DNA from: Streptomyces sp. AJS327
Lineage (GTDB): Bacteria; Actinomycetota; Actinomycetes; Streptomycetales; Streptomycetaceae
NCBI RefSeq assembly: GCF_013450295.1
Contig: NZ_SKBR01000005.1
Coordinates: forward strand, 51,588 to 115,587
DNA length: 64,000 nt
Reading direction: 5' to 3'
A program made the position numbers and the translations under genes. Positions 55,036 through 64,000 of the stretch are shown piece after piece (position 1 is the first letter of the stretch; each line of letters starts with the position of its first letter). Below the pieces are notes generated by a model. That model saw only the letters and a list, made by a program, of their open reading frames with translations, was not told the DNA's origin and did not search any database.

Positions 55036-56187
55036 ATGAGCGACCAGCCTGACAAGAGTTTCGAAACCCTGGCCATCCACGCCGGGCAGACCGCGGATCC
55101 GGTCACCGGGGCGGTCGTACCGCCGATCTACCAGGTGTCCACCTACAAGCAGGACGGTGTCGGCGGGCTGCGCGGCGGTTACGAGTACAGCCGGTCCGGC
55201 AACCCGACCCGGACCGCGCTGGAGGAGAACCTCGCCGCGCTGGAGGGCGGCAGGCGCGGCCTCGCCTTCGCCTCCGGCCTGGCCGCCGAGGACTGCCTGC
55301 TGCGTACGCTGCTCACACCGGGTGACCACGTGGTGATCCCGAACGACGCCTACGGCGGCACCTTCCGGCTCTTCTCGAAGGTGGCGGAGCGGTGGGGCGT
55401 GCGGTGGTCCGTCGCCGACACCTCGGACCCGGCGGCGGTGCGGGCCGCGCTGTGTGACCGGACGAAGGCGGTGTGGGTGGAGACGCCGTCCAACCCGCTG
55501 CTCGGCATCACCGACATCGCGGCGAGCGCGGAGGTCGCACGGGCCGCCGGGGCGCGGCTGGTGGTCGACAACACCTTCGCCAGCCCCTACCTCCAGCAGC
55601 CGCTGGCGCTCGGCGCCGACGTCGTCGTCCACTCCACCACCAAGTACATGGGCGGCCACTCCGACGTGGTGGGGGGCGCGCTGGTGGTGTCCGATCCCGA
55701 GCTGGGGGAGGAACTGGCCTTCCACCAGAACTCGATGGGCGCGGTGGCCGGCCCGATGGACGCCTGGCTGGTGCTGCGCGGCATCAAGACGCTGGCGGTG
55801 CGGATGGACCGGCACTGCGCCAACGCGGAGCGGGTGGTGGAGGCGCTGACCGCGCACCCGGAGGTGGCCGAGGTCTGCTACCCGGGCCTCCCGTCCCACC
55901 CGGGCCACGAGACGGCCGCCAAGCAGATGCGGGCCTTCGGCGGGATGGTGTCCTTCCGGGTGCGTGGCGGCGAGGAGGCCGCGGTGGGCGTCTGCGACCG
56001 TACCCAGCTGTTCACCCTCGGTGAGTCGCTGGGCGGGGTGGAGTCGCTGATCGAGCACCCGGGGCGGATGACGCACGCCTCGGCGGCCGGTTCCCCGCTG
56101 GAGGTGCCCGCCGACCTGGTGCGGCTGTCGGTGGGTATCGAGTCGGCGGACGACCTGCTGGCGGACCTCACCGCGGCGCTCGGCTGA
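55036..56187 (+). CDS. metB: Cystathionine gamma-synthase
   Basis: PLP enzyme joining cysteine and O-succinyl/acetyl-homoserine to cystathionine in methionine synthesis (a gamma-lyase activity is also common in the family). 383 residues: ETLAIHAGQTADPVTGAVVPPIYQVSTY, YEYSRSGNPTRTALE, the PLP Lys in VVHSTTKYMGGHSDVVGGAL, and the C-terminal LGGVESLIEHPGRMTH, LVRLSVGIESADDLL. ATG 55036 follows TACCCT (55024-55029) by 6 nt, so a leaderless transcript is predicted. Closed by a strong hairpin. Confidence 0.94.
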   Translation: MSDQPDKSFETLAIHAGQTADPVTGAVVPPIYQVSTYKQDGVGGLRGGYEYSRSGNPTRTALEENLAALEGGRRGLAFASGLAAEDCLLRTLLTPGDHVVIPNDAYGGTFRLFSKVAERWGVRWSVADTSDPAAVRAALCDRTKAVWVETPSNPLLGITDIAASAEVARAAGARLVVDNTFASPYLQQPLALGADVVVHSTTKYMGGHSDVVGGALVVSDPELGEELAFHQNSMGAVAGPMDAWLVLRGIKTLAVRMDRHCANAERVVEALTAHPEVAEVCYPGLPSHPGHETAAKQMRAFGGMVSFRVRGGEEAAVGVCDRTQLFTLGESLGGVESLIEHPGRMTHASAAGSPLEVPADLVRLSVGIESADDLLADLTAALG

Positions 56188-56210
56188 CGCCTCCCCGCGT
56201 CCGCCGTCCC

Positions 56211-56251
56211 GTGCCCCGGGTGCGAGTCCGCGCGGCTCGTACCCGGGGCAC
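56211..56251. terminator. Hairpin between metB and the kinase gene
   Basis: GTGCCCCGGGTGCGAG and CTCGTACCCGGGGCAC form a 16-bp stem (one wobble) with a 9-nt loop. The genes are convergent, so it may serve both. Confidence 0.8.
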
Positions 56252-56358
56252 GGCCGTGCGGCGGCGCGGGACGGTTCGCGGGGCCACCGGCCGCCCCGCC
56301 GGGCCCCCGAACCTCCCGTGTGCCGGGGGTGGTTGGGGCGGTCCGGCCCGGGGGCGGG

Positions 56359-58110
56359 TCAGGGGATGGTGGACCAGGCCGGTGTCCGTGCGAGCTTCCG
56401 CACGATGCGGTCCTCGTAGGAGACGTCGGCCACGGACATGCGCAGGTACCGGGTCCCGGAGAAGACCCAGTACTCGTTCGGTTCGCCGGGGACGGGCAGG
56501 GCCGCGTCGATCCCGCCCCGGAACGGGTCGTACTTGCCGAGGGTTCTGGACCACTCGCTGATCGCCGCCGGTCCCTGGGCGATCTGACCGCCCGCGGTGT
56601 CCCCGTCCGCCACCTCGTCGTCCAGCCGCGCCCGGACGTACCGGTCCCCGGCGAACATCCAGACCTGGTACGGGTCGTCCGGCACCGGCAGCAGCGCGTC
56701 GAGCCCGTCGTCGAGGAGGTCCCCGAAGGCTCCCTCCCAGTCGCTGAGGGGCCTGCGGTCGTGCACCCGGGACGCCTGGTAGAACGAGGTGTCGCCCGCG
56801 ATCCGGATGCGGATGTAGTGGTTGCCGGAGAACACCCAGTACTCGCTGGGCTGATCGGGGACGCGCAGGGTCGCGTCGATCCGGTTCTGGAACACCGGCA
56901 GGTCCGCGAAGGTCCCCTCCCAGGCGCTGAGCGGTTCGGGCCCCTTCAGCAGCCGCCGGAACGGCTGACCCGTCTTCGCGATCCGCGCCCGGACGTACCG
57001 GTCGTCGGAGAACAGCCAGTAGGTGTGCGGCGCCCGCACGTCGCCGGCGTCCGGTGCCGCCATCACCGCGTCGATCCGGTTCGGCCGGGGTGAGGGAGAG
57101 CCGTCCGGCCGGTCGTCGTCCGAACGGCCGTACCCGAAGCGGTCGTCCAGCCACCAGGCGGTGGCGGCGCCGCCTCCGGTCACCAGCAGCGCGGCCCCGA
57201 ACAGCAGGGACCGTCGGCCGGGCGAGCCGCCGCCCGTTCCGGGACGGTCCGGCCCCGGACCGGGCGGGTGCCCGGTCGAGGCGCCCCAGCCCGACGGCGA
57301 GGCCACCCGCCGTAGCGCCTCCCGCGTCTGCGCCACGGTGGGCCGTTGGGCCGGGTCCTTGCGCAGCAGCGCCTCCAGCGTGCCGCGCAGCGGCCCCGCC
57401 GCCTCCGGGATCAGCGGTTCCTCCCACACCACGGCGTGCAGCACGGCCGCCGGTTCGGGCCGGGTGAAGGGCGAGCGGCCCGAGAGCAGGGCGCACAGGG
57501 TGCCGCCCAGGGAGAAGAGGTCGCTGGGCGGCCCGGCGGGCTGGTTCTCCAGCCGTTCGGGGGCGATGAACTCCAGGGAGCCGACGACCTCGCCGGACGT
57601 GGTGAGGGAGTCGGAGCCCGCCAGCGCCGCGATCCCGAAGTCGCAGAGCACGACGCCGCCTTCGCGGCGGAGCAGCAGGTTGGCGGGCTTCACGTCGCGG
57701 TGCAGCGCGCCGACGGCGTGCACCGCCTCCAGCGCGTCCAGCACCTCCAGACCGACCCCGGCGACCTGGGCGGGCGTCATCGGCCCGCTGGTGGCGAGGT
57801 ATTCGGCCAGGGAGGAGCCGTCCACGAACTCCATGACGAGCCACAGCCGTTCGTCGTGGGTGACGACGTCGTGGAGGTTGAGGACATGGGGGTCGGAGAC
57901 CCGCGCGATGGCCTGGGCCTCCCGACGTGCCCGCTCGACACGGCGGTCGAGCACCTCGCTGCCGGAGTGCGGGTGCACCTCCTTGACGGCGACGACGCGC
58001 CCCAGCAGTTCGTCGCTGGCCCGCCACACGGTGCCCATGCCGCCGCTGCCGAGCCGGTCCAGCAACAGGTACCGGTCGGCGATGAGTCGACGTTCGTCAG
58101 GGTCCTCCAC
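56359..58110 (-). CDS. Ser/Thr protein kinase with extracellular hemopexin-like repeats
   Basis: 583 residues. Cytoplasmic eukaryotic-like kinase (about 12-280): LGSGGMGTVWRA (P loop), AVKEV (Lys 43), ALHRDVKPANLLL (catalytic loop), CDFGIAAL, and SLEFIAPERLEN. Then a Gly/Pro-rich linker, one membrane helix (about 318-337, RRSLLFGAALLVTGGGAATAWW) and an external C-terminal domain with four hemopexin-like repeats: YWLFSDDRYVRARI, YWVFSGNHYIRIRI, VWMFAGDRYVRARL and YWVFSGTRYLRMSV, each preceded by an I/L-D-A-x-hydrophobic segment. The repeats suggest a four-bladed propeller sensing an extracellular ligand. GTG 58110 lies 6 nt after GACACT. Confidence 0.9.
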   Translation of the reverse strand: MEDPDERRLIADRYLLLDRLGSGGMGTVWRASDELLGRVVAVKEVHPHSGSEVLDRRVERARREAQAIARVSDPHVLNLHDVVTHDERLWLVMEFVDGSSLAEYLATSGPMTPAQVAGVGLEVLDALEAVHAVGALHRDVKPANLLLRREGGVVLCDFGIAALAGSDSLTTSGEVVGSLEFIAPERLENQPAGPPSDLFSLGGTLCALLSGRSPFTRPEPAAVLHAVVWEEPLIPEAAGPLRGTLEALLRKDPAQRPTVAQTREALRRVASPSGWGASTGHPPGPGPDRPGTGGGSPGRRSLLFGAALLVTGGGAATAWWLDDRFGYGRSDDDRPDGSPSPRPNRIDAVMAAPDAGDVRAPHTYWLFSDDRYVRARIAKTGQPFRRLLKGPEPLSAWEGTFADLPVFQNRIDATLRVPDQPSEYWVFSGNHYIRIRIAGDTSFYQASRVHDRRPLSDWEGAFGDLLDDGLDALLPVPDDPYQVWMFAGDRYVRARLDDEVADGDTAGGQIAQGPAAISEWSRTLGKYDPFRGGIDAALPVPGEPNEYWVFSGTRYLRMSVADVSYEDRIVRKLARTPAWSTIP

Positions 58111-58987
58111 GCCCCGAGTGTCCCACGACTCTCCGGCGAGCCGGGGTTTTGGTCGTCCAACAGCGGGCACGCGCGGGGAGTTGGGACCGGCTGGAAGACG
58201 TCCCCCGGTCCGGCACCCCGGCCGGGCCACGGGCCGCCGTCCCGTGCCACGGCTCCTGTCCACCTGGCGGGCGGTGTCGGTGGTGGTGGAGGATGGTGCC
58301 CTCCGACGGGCACCGCCCCGTGGCCCGTGGTGCCCGTTGCCGCCGACGGCGACCGGAGCGGCGGACGACCGGGGAGAACGAGCCATCCCGCACCGCCCCC
58401 AACCCCCCGGCGCCGGATGGTTGGTGGCACCCGCACAACCGGTGTGACCTGCGCGATAGGGGGGCCGCTAGGGGTGTTGTTAGGGGTATGGCGCCGCTGG
58501 GGCCGCCGGTACGTTGAGGCTTGATCACTGACGAACCCGCACATCGAGCCTGCCGTCGCCACCCGGCCGACCCGCCGCCCGCGCCCGTCAGGCTCCGCTG
58601 TGCCGGTCACCGCACTGAGACGGGGGAGGTTCTGTGCCGACGACAGCGGCCACGGACCGGGACGCCCGGTTCCGCGGACCCGCCGGTCCACCCGCCCCCG
58701 CGCCGCCGTCCGCGCGGGACGCCGCACCACACCATCACCCCCGCGCGGAGCGGGAGTTGACCCCGGCCCGCAGCCCGGCCACCCCCACCAGGACCCGTCC
58801 CGGTACGCGGCCCCGCGCGCGGCTGAGAGCGGTCCCCGCACGCCGTCCCCCCTCCGGAGTCCCCCCTGTCGCGCTGTCGCGCTGAGCGGCGCGACCCCCG
58901 CCGGGCGAGACCCCCGCACCGGTGGGCGCCGCGCCCGCGGTTCTGTCCACGCTCGTCCCCCTCATGGCCACGGAGGTGATTTCAGCG
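58111..58987. promoter_or_regulatory. Divergent control region of kinase and PKS with TAGGGG direct repeats
   Basis: 877 bp without a supported gene. TAGGGG occurs at 58457, 58469 and 58481, an exact 12-bp phase on one strand (TAGGGGGG, TAGGGGTG, TAGGGGTA), which looks like a regulator binding array. At 58295-58335 the arms GGTGCCC, GGGCACC and GGTGCCC can form two mutually exclusive hairpins. The PKS start is preceded by GGAGGTGAT (58972-58980). Confidence 0.5.
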
Positions 58988-61900
58988 ATGCTGGAATCGG
59001 CGACCGACGCGCACGGAGTCCCCGACCGTCAGCCGATAGCCGTGGTCGGGGTGTCCTGCCGACTGCCGGACGCGGAGACCCCCGAGGCGTTCTGGCGCCT
59101 GCTGTGCGACGGGCGCAGCGCCGTCGGGTCGGTGCCGGAGGGCCGGTGGCGGGAGGAACCGGCGGAGGAGGAGGCCCGCCGGGGCGCGTTCCTGGACGAG
59201 GTGGACCGGTTCGACGCCGCGTTCTTCGGCGTCTCGCCCCGCGAGGCGCGGACCATGGACCCGCAGCAGCGGCTGACGCTGGAGCTGTGCTGGGAGGCGC
59301 TGGAGGACGCCGGGATCGTCCCGGCCACGCTGCGCGACCACCCCGTGGGCGTGTTCGTCGGCGCGATCTGGGACGACTACGCCCGCCTGCTGCACGGCCA
59401 CGGCATGCCCGCGATCGGCGCGCACAGCATCACCGGACTGCACCGTGGCGTGATCGCCAACCGCGTCTCCTACAGCCTCGGTCTCAACGGGCCCAGCCTC
59501 ACCGTCGACGCGGGGCAGTCCTCGTCCCTCGTCGCGGTGCACCTGGCGGCGGAGAGCCTGCGCCGTGGCGAGTCCGAGGTCGCGCTCGTCGGCGGGGTGA
59601 ACCTCAACCTCCTCCCGGAGAGCGCCGTGACCGCCGCCCGGTTCGGCGGCCTCTCGCCCACCGGCCGCTGCCACACCTTCGACGAGCGCGCCGACGGCTA
59701 CGTGCGCGGCGAGGGCGGCGCGATGGTCGTCCTCAAACCCCTCGACCAGGCCCGCGCCGACGGTGACACCGTCTACTGCGAGATCCGCGGCAGCGCCGTC
59801 AACAACGACGGTGGCGGCCCGAGCCTCACCAGCCCCAGCGGGCGCGCGCAGGCCCAGGTGCTACGCGCCGCCTACCGGCGCGCCGGGGTGGCCCCGGAGC
59901 GGGTGGGCTACGTCGAACTGCACGGCACCGGCACCCGCGTGGGCGACCCGGTCGAGGCGGACGCGCTCGGCTCCGCGCTCGGCTCCGGCCGCCCCGTGGA
60001 CCAGCCGCTGCTGGTCGGTTCGGTCAAGACGAACATCGGCCACCTGGAGGGCGCCGCCGGGATCGCCGGACTCGTCAAGGCGGTGCTGTCGCTGGCGCAC
60101 CGGACGATCCCGCCGAGCCTCAACTTCACCCGGGCCCACCCGGACATCCCCCTGGACGCCCTGCGGCTCGACGTCGTACGGGAGACGACGCCCTGGCCCG
60201 GCGAGGAGGGCCAGGCCGTCGCCGGAGTCAGCTCGTTCGGCATGGGCGGCACCAACTGCCACGTGGTGCTGGCGGAACCGGCACCCGACCCGGCCGCCCC
60301 CCGCTCCCGCCCGGCCGGAGCCCCCGGCGACACCGGGGCCTTCGGCGGTGCCGGAGACGACGGCGTCCCGAGCGCGCACGACGGCCTTCCGCCGGCCGAC
60401 GCCGCCTCCGCCGGACACACCGTGCCGTGGGTGCTCTCCGGCCGCTCCGCCGCCGCCGTCCGGGCCCAGGCCGGCCGGCTGCGGGAACGCGTCCAGGCCG
60501 ACCCGGGGCTGCGGCCCCGCGACGTCGGCCGCACCCTCGCCGCCCACCGGGACACCTTCGAGCACCGTGCCGTCGCCATCGGGGACGACCGCGAGGAGCT
60601 GCTGGACGCCCTCAACGCCGTGGCGGACGGGCGGCCGGGCGACGCCATCACGGGCAGCGCCCGGCCGGACCGGCGGCTGGCCTACCTGTTCTCCGGCCAG
60701 GGCTCCCAACGGCCGGGTATGGGAAGCGAGTTGTACCGCGCGTACCCGGCCTTCGCCCGGGCCTGGGACGAGGTCGGCGAACACCTCGACCCCCATCTCG
60801 ACCGCCCGCTGCGCGAGATCGTCAACAACCGTGTGGACAGTACGAGTTCCGGCAACCCGCCCGGCGACACGGTGGACCTGGACGACACCGCGTACGCCCA
60901 GCCCGCCCTGTTCGCCCTGGAAGTGGCGCTGTTCCGGCTGCTGGAGAGCTGGGGGATCCACCCCACCCACCTGCTCGGCCACTCACTCGGTGAACTCGCC
61001 GCCGCCCACGTGGCCGGGGTGCTCTCGCTCCCCGACGCCTGCGCCCTGGTCGCGGCACGTGGCCAGCTGATGCGGGAACTGCCCGCGGGCGGCGCGATGG
61101 CCGCGATCGAGGCCGAGGAGGCGGAAGTACGGGACTCCCTCGCGGACCGTCGGCCCCGTGTCGACGTCGCAGCGGTCAACGGCCCCACCGCCGTGGTGAT
61201 CTCGGGCGAGGAAGCGGACGTCGAGGAGGTCGCCGCCGCCTGGGCCGCACGAGGCCGCCGCACCCGCCGGATGCGCGTCAGCCACGCCTTCCACTCCGCG
61301 CGGATGGACCCCATGCTCGACGCGTTCCGGCGGGTCGCGTCCGGCGTCACCTACCGGCCACCGCGCATCCCCCTCGTGTCCAACGTGACCGGCGCCCCCA
61401 TCCCCGACGAGGAACTGTGCACCCCGGACTACTGGGTGCGCCACGTCCGGGAACCCGTCCGCTTCGGCGCCGGAGTGCGATGGCTCGCCGGGGAAGGCGT
61501 CGACAGCTGGCTGGAGCTGGGCCCGCACGCGGTGCTGGCACCGCTGGCCGCCGAGACCCTGCTCGACCTGCCCGACCGGGACGACCAGCCGGTCGCCGCG
61601 CTGCGCGCCGACCATCCGGAGCCGCGCACCCTGCTGCGTGCCCTGGCCCAACTCCACGTCGACGGCGTCCCGATGGACTGGGCGGCCCTCTCCGCCGCCC
61701 TGGGCGGACGGCGGGTGCCGCTGCCCACCTACGCCTTCCAGCGCGAACGGTACTGGTGGGAGCCGGGCACCACCGCCCTCCCACGACCGGGGCCCACCCC
61801 AGCCCCGGCGACCCACCCGGACGACGCCGAAGACACCCGCCCGGACGGGGAACCGGAGCCGGGATGGGCTCCGGAGGGGGCGACCGCCCACCGGTCACTG

Positions 61901-64000
61901 GCGGAACGCCTCGCCCCGCTGCGCGAGATCGACCGCGACCGCGTGCTGCTCGACCTGGTACGCGCCCAGGTGGCGGCCGTACTGGAACACGACGCGCCGG
62001 ACCGCGTCGAGGCCGACCGGACCTTCCGCGACCTCGGCCTCGACTCCCTCCTCGCCGTCGAACTGCGCCGCCGCACGAACACCGCCACCGGCCTGCCGCT
62101 GCCCGCCAGCGTCCTGTTCGAGCACCCCACCCCCGCCCGGCTCGCCCGCCACCTCCGGCGGGAACTCCTCGCGGAATCACAGGAGTTGGCCGTCGTCCCC
62201 ACCGTGGCGACGGAGGACGACCCGATCGTCATCGTCGGCGCCGGCTGCCGCTTCCCCGGCGACGTGCGGTCGCCCGACGACCTGTGGCGGCTGCTCGCCG
62301 ACGGCGCCGACGCCGTCTCCGGCTTCCCCGACGACCGTGGCTGGCGCCTCGACGAGCTGTACGACCCGGACCCGGAGAGCGGCGGCCGCAGCTACGTCCG
62401 GCACGGCGGATTCCTTTACGACGCCGCCCAGTTCGACGCGGCCTTCTTCGGCATCAGTCCCCGCGAGGCCGACGCGATGGACCCCCAGCAGCGGCTGCTG
62501 CTGGAGACCTCCTGGGAGGCGCTGGAACGCGCCGGGATCGACCCCACCACCCTGCACGGCAGCCAGACCGGCGTCTTCCTCGGCGCCACCTCGCAGGACT
62601 ACGGCTCCCGGCTGGACGAGGCGCCCGTCGGCTACGAGGGCTACGTCCTGACCGGCAGCACCGCCAGCGTCGCCTCCGGCCGCGTCGCCTACACGCTGGG
62701 CCTGGAGGGACCAGCGCTCACCGTCGACACGGCCTGCTCCTCCTCGCTGGTGGCGCTGCACCTCGCCCGGCAGGCGCTGCTGCGCGGCGAGTGCTCGCTG
62801 GCGCTGGCCGGAGGCGTGACCGTGATGGCCACCCCCGGCATGTTCGTCGAGTTCAGCAAACAGCGCGGACTCGCCCCCGACGGGCGCTGCAAGCCCTTCG
62901 CCGAGGCCGCCGACGGCACCGGCTGGAGCGAGGGCGCCGGGGTCCTCCTAGTGGAGCGGCTGTCCGACGCCCGCCGCAACGGGCACCCCGTCCTCGCCGT
63001 CCTCCGCGGGTCCGCGGTCAACCAGGACGGCGCGAGCAACGGCCTCACCGCGCCGAACGGTGGCGCCCAGCGGCGCGTCATCCAGCAGGCCCTCACCTCC
63101 GCCGGGCTCGCCCCGGGCGACGTGGACGCCGTCGAGGCCCACGGCACCGGCACGACACTCGGCGACCCCATCGAGGCCCAGGCCGTCCTCGCCACCTACG
63201 GCCAACAGCGCCCCGCGGAACGGCCGGTGCTGCTCGGCTCCCTGAAGTCCAACATCGGGCACACCCAGGCCGCCGCCGGGGTCGCGGGCGTCATCAAGAT
63301 GGTCCTCGCCCTGCGGCACGGCACCCTGCCGCGCACCCTGCACACCGACCGTCCGTCCTCGCACGTCGACTGGACCGCCGGCGCCGCCGCCCTGCTGCCC
63401 GAGACCACCCCCTGGCCGGAGGTGGACCGGCCCCGCCGCGCGGGCGTCTCCTCGTTCGGCATCAGCGGCACCAACGCCCACGTCATCCTCGAACAGGCCC
63501 CGGCCGACCCGGAGTTGGCCGCCCCCGCACCCGACCCGAGCGCCACCTCGGAGGCAGTGCCGACGGCCGTCCCCTGGCCACTGTCCGCCCGCGACCCGCG
63601 CGCCCTGCGCCAGCAGGCCGCCCAACTGCACGACTGGCTCTGCGACCACCCCGGCGTCCCGCCCACCGCCGTCGCCCACACCCTCGCCACCGGACGCGCC
63701 GCCCACGCCCACCGGGCCGTCGTCGTCGGGGGAGCAGACGACCCGCTCACCGGACTGCGCGCCCTCGCCGATGGCGAAACCACCCGCCACCTCGCCCAGG
63801 ACACCGCCGCGGACGATCGGCGGACCGTCCTCGTCTTCCCCGGCCAGGGCTCCCAATGGGCCGGAATGGGCGTCCAGTTGATGGACGCGTCGCCCGTCTT
63901 CCGCGAACACCTCACGGCCTGCGTCGACGCCCTCCAGCCGTACCTCGACTACTCCCCGCTGGCCGTACTCCGCGGCGAACCCGGCGCCCCCACCCTGGAA
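58988..64000 (+). CDS. Modular type I polyketide synthase, loading module and start of module 1 (partial)
   Basis: An open frame of 1671 codons continuing past the window end. Loading module: KSQ (about 15-430), in which the active-site Cys is Gln 177 (TVDAGQSSSLVA), so it decarboxylates rather than condenses; AT (about 565-870) with GHSLGE (Ser 666) and HAFH (766), malonyl-type; ACP with LGLDSLLAVEL (Ser 1020). Module 1: KS (about 1076-1500) with DTACSSSLV (Cys 1250), EAHGTGT and NIGHTQAAAG; then the AT begins (FPGQGSQWAGMG, about 1616) and is cut. The starter is therefore acetate from malonyl-CoA. ATG 58988 is 7 nt after GGAGGTGAT. There is no N-terminal docking domain, as expected for the first PKS protein. 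Confidence 0.95.
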   Translation, partial: MLESATDAHGVPDRQPIAVVGVSCRLPDAETPEAFWRLLCDGRSAVGSVPEGRWREEPAEEEARRGAFLDEVDRFDAAFFGVSPREARTMDPQQRLTLELCWEALEDAGIVPATLRDHPVGVFVGAIWDDYARLLHGHGMPAIGAHSITGLHRGVIANRVSYSLGLNGPSLTVDAGQSSSLVAVHLAAESLRRGESEVALVGGVNLNLLPESAVTAARFGGLSPTGRCHTFDERADGYVRGEGGAMVVLKPLDQARADGDTVYCEIRGSAVNNDGGGPSLTSPSGRAQAQVLRAAYRRAGVAPERVGYVELHGTGTRVGDPVEADALGSALGSGRPVDQPLLVGSVKTNIGHLEGAAGIAGLVKAVLSLAHRTIPPSLNFTRAHPDIPLDALRLDVVRETTPWPGEEGQAVAGVSSFGMGGTNCHVVLAEPAPDPAAPRSRPAGAPGDTGAFGGAGDDGVPSAHDGLPPADAASAGHTVPWVLSGRSAAAVRAQAGRLRERVQADPGLRPRDVGRTLAAHRDTFEHRAVAIGDDREELLDALNAVADGRPGDAITGSARPDRRLAYLFSGQGSQRPGMGSELYRAYPAFARAWDEVGEHLDPHLDRPLREIVNNRVDSTSSGNPPGDTVDLDDTAYAQPALFALEVALFRLLESWGIHPTHLLGHSLGELAAAHVAGVLSLPDACALVAARGQLMRELPAGGAMAAIEAEEAEVRDSLADRRPRVDVAAVNGPTAVVISGEEADVEEVAAAWAARGRRTRRMRVSHAFHSARMDPMLDAFRRVASGVTYRPPRIPLVSNVTGAPIPDEELCTPDYWVRHVREPVRFGAGVRWLAGEGVDSWLELGPHAVLAPLAAETLLDLPDRDDQPVAALRADHPEPRTLLRALAQLHVDGVPMDWAALSAALGGRRVPLPTYAFQRERYWWEPGTTALPRPGPTPAPATHPDDAEDTRPDGEPEPGWAPEGATAHRSLAERLAPLREIDRDRVLLDLVRAQVAAVLEHDAPDRVEADRTFRDLGLDSLLAVELRRRTNTATGLPLPASVLFEHPTPARLARHLRRELLAESQELAVVPTVATEDDPIVIVGAGCRFPGDVRSPDDLWRLLADGADAVSGFPDDRGWRLDELYDPDPESGGRSYVRHGGFLYDAAQFDAAFFGISPREADAMDPQQRLLLETSWEALERAGIDPTTLHGSQTGVFLGATSQDYGSRLDEAPVGYEGYVLTGSTASVASGRVAYTLGLEGPALTVDTACSSSLVALHLARQALLRGECSLALAGGVTVMATPGMFVEFSKQRGLAPDGRCKPFAEAADGTGWSEGAGVLLVERLSDARRNGHPVLAVLRGSAVNQDGASNGLTAPNGGAQRRVIQQALTSAGLAPGDVDAVEAHGTGTTLGDPIEAQAVLATYGQQRPAERPVLLGSLKSNIGHTQAAAGVAGVIKMVLALRHGTLPRTLHTDRPSSHVDWTAGAAALLPETTPWPEVDRPRRAGVSSFGISGTNAHVILEQAPADPELAAPAPDPSATSEAVPTAVPWPLSARDPRALRQQAAQLHDWLCDHPGVPPTAVAHTLATGRAAHAHRAVVVGGADDPLTGLRALADGETTRHLAQDTAADDRRTVLVFPGQGSQWAGMGVQLMDASPVFREHLTACVDALQPYLDYSPLAVLRGEPGAPTLE

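Noticed and set aside
58521..58987. Small ORFs just upstream of the PKS
   Set aside because: Frames are Arg/Pro-rich without ribosome sites; the PKS has its own strong site at 58972-58980.

Overview
The window is chromosomal DNA of a Streptomyces-type actinomycete. Base composition is very high in G+C, third codon positions are almost all G or C, and GTG starts are frequent. The gene content includes actinomycete markers: afsQ1/afsQ2/sigQ, geosmin synthase, mycothiol conjugate amidase, mmpB, accE/pccB and GreA. From memory, the order resembles the S. coelicolor SCO4900-SCO4968 core region. It is not mobile DNA: I saw no transposase, integrase, tRNA, rRNA or CRISPR array.

Left part (1-12 kb): an unknown protein, an alpha/beta-hydrolase-like protein, adenosine deaminase, a small secreted protein, PspC and VanZ proteins. 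Then comes the signalling locus: a lipoprotein, AfsQ2 and AfsQ1, divergent from SigQ, with a good AfsQ1 box between them. A uridine-kinase-like protein and an aminotransferase follow; the aminotransferase is divergent from an HxlR regulator across two tandem palindromes. Next is the two-domain geosmin synthase.

Middle part (16-46 kb): a nucleoside and deoxyribose salvage block holds deoC with two aldehyde dehydrogenase genes (one lacking the catalytic cysteine), a phosphosugar mutase, purine nucleoside phosphorylase (PNP), LpdA and a DeoR regulator. The promoters of add, deoC and PNP share a 12-bp palindrome, and each has a -10-like hexamer exactly 6 nt before the start codon, suggesting one regulon with leaderless mRNAs. 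Then come acyl-CoA carboxylase genes (accA2, pccB, accE) with mmpB, maf and birA, adenylate cyclase, an enoyl-CoA hydratase, the diguanylate cyclase CdgE, HutH and an L,D-transpeptidase lipoprotein. The single in-frame TTA codon I found is in mmpB. After these lie a thioesterase and a compact msrA / small membrane protein / mca operon behind a sigma-R-like promoter.

Right part (46-64 kb): DUF4307 protein, greA, a DrrAB-like ABC exporter whose -35 region is bracketed by a 12-bp inverted repeat, threonine ammonia-lyase, a MarR regulator, a degenerate ECF sigma-like protein with a tiny membrane partner, metB, and a Ser/Thr kinase with an external hemopexin-like propeller. From 58988 a modular type I polyketide synthase begins and runs off the window end. 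It is KSQ-AT-ACP (malonyl type, so an acetate starter) followed by the KS and start of AT of module 1, marking the edge of a biosynthetic gene cluster.

All products are inferred by reading; no database search was run.
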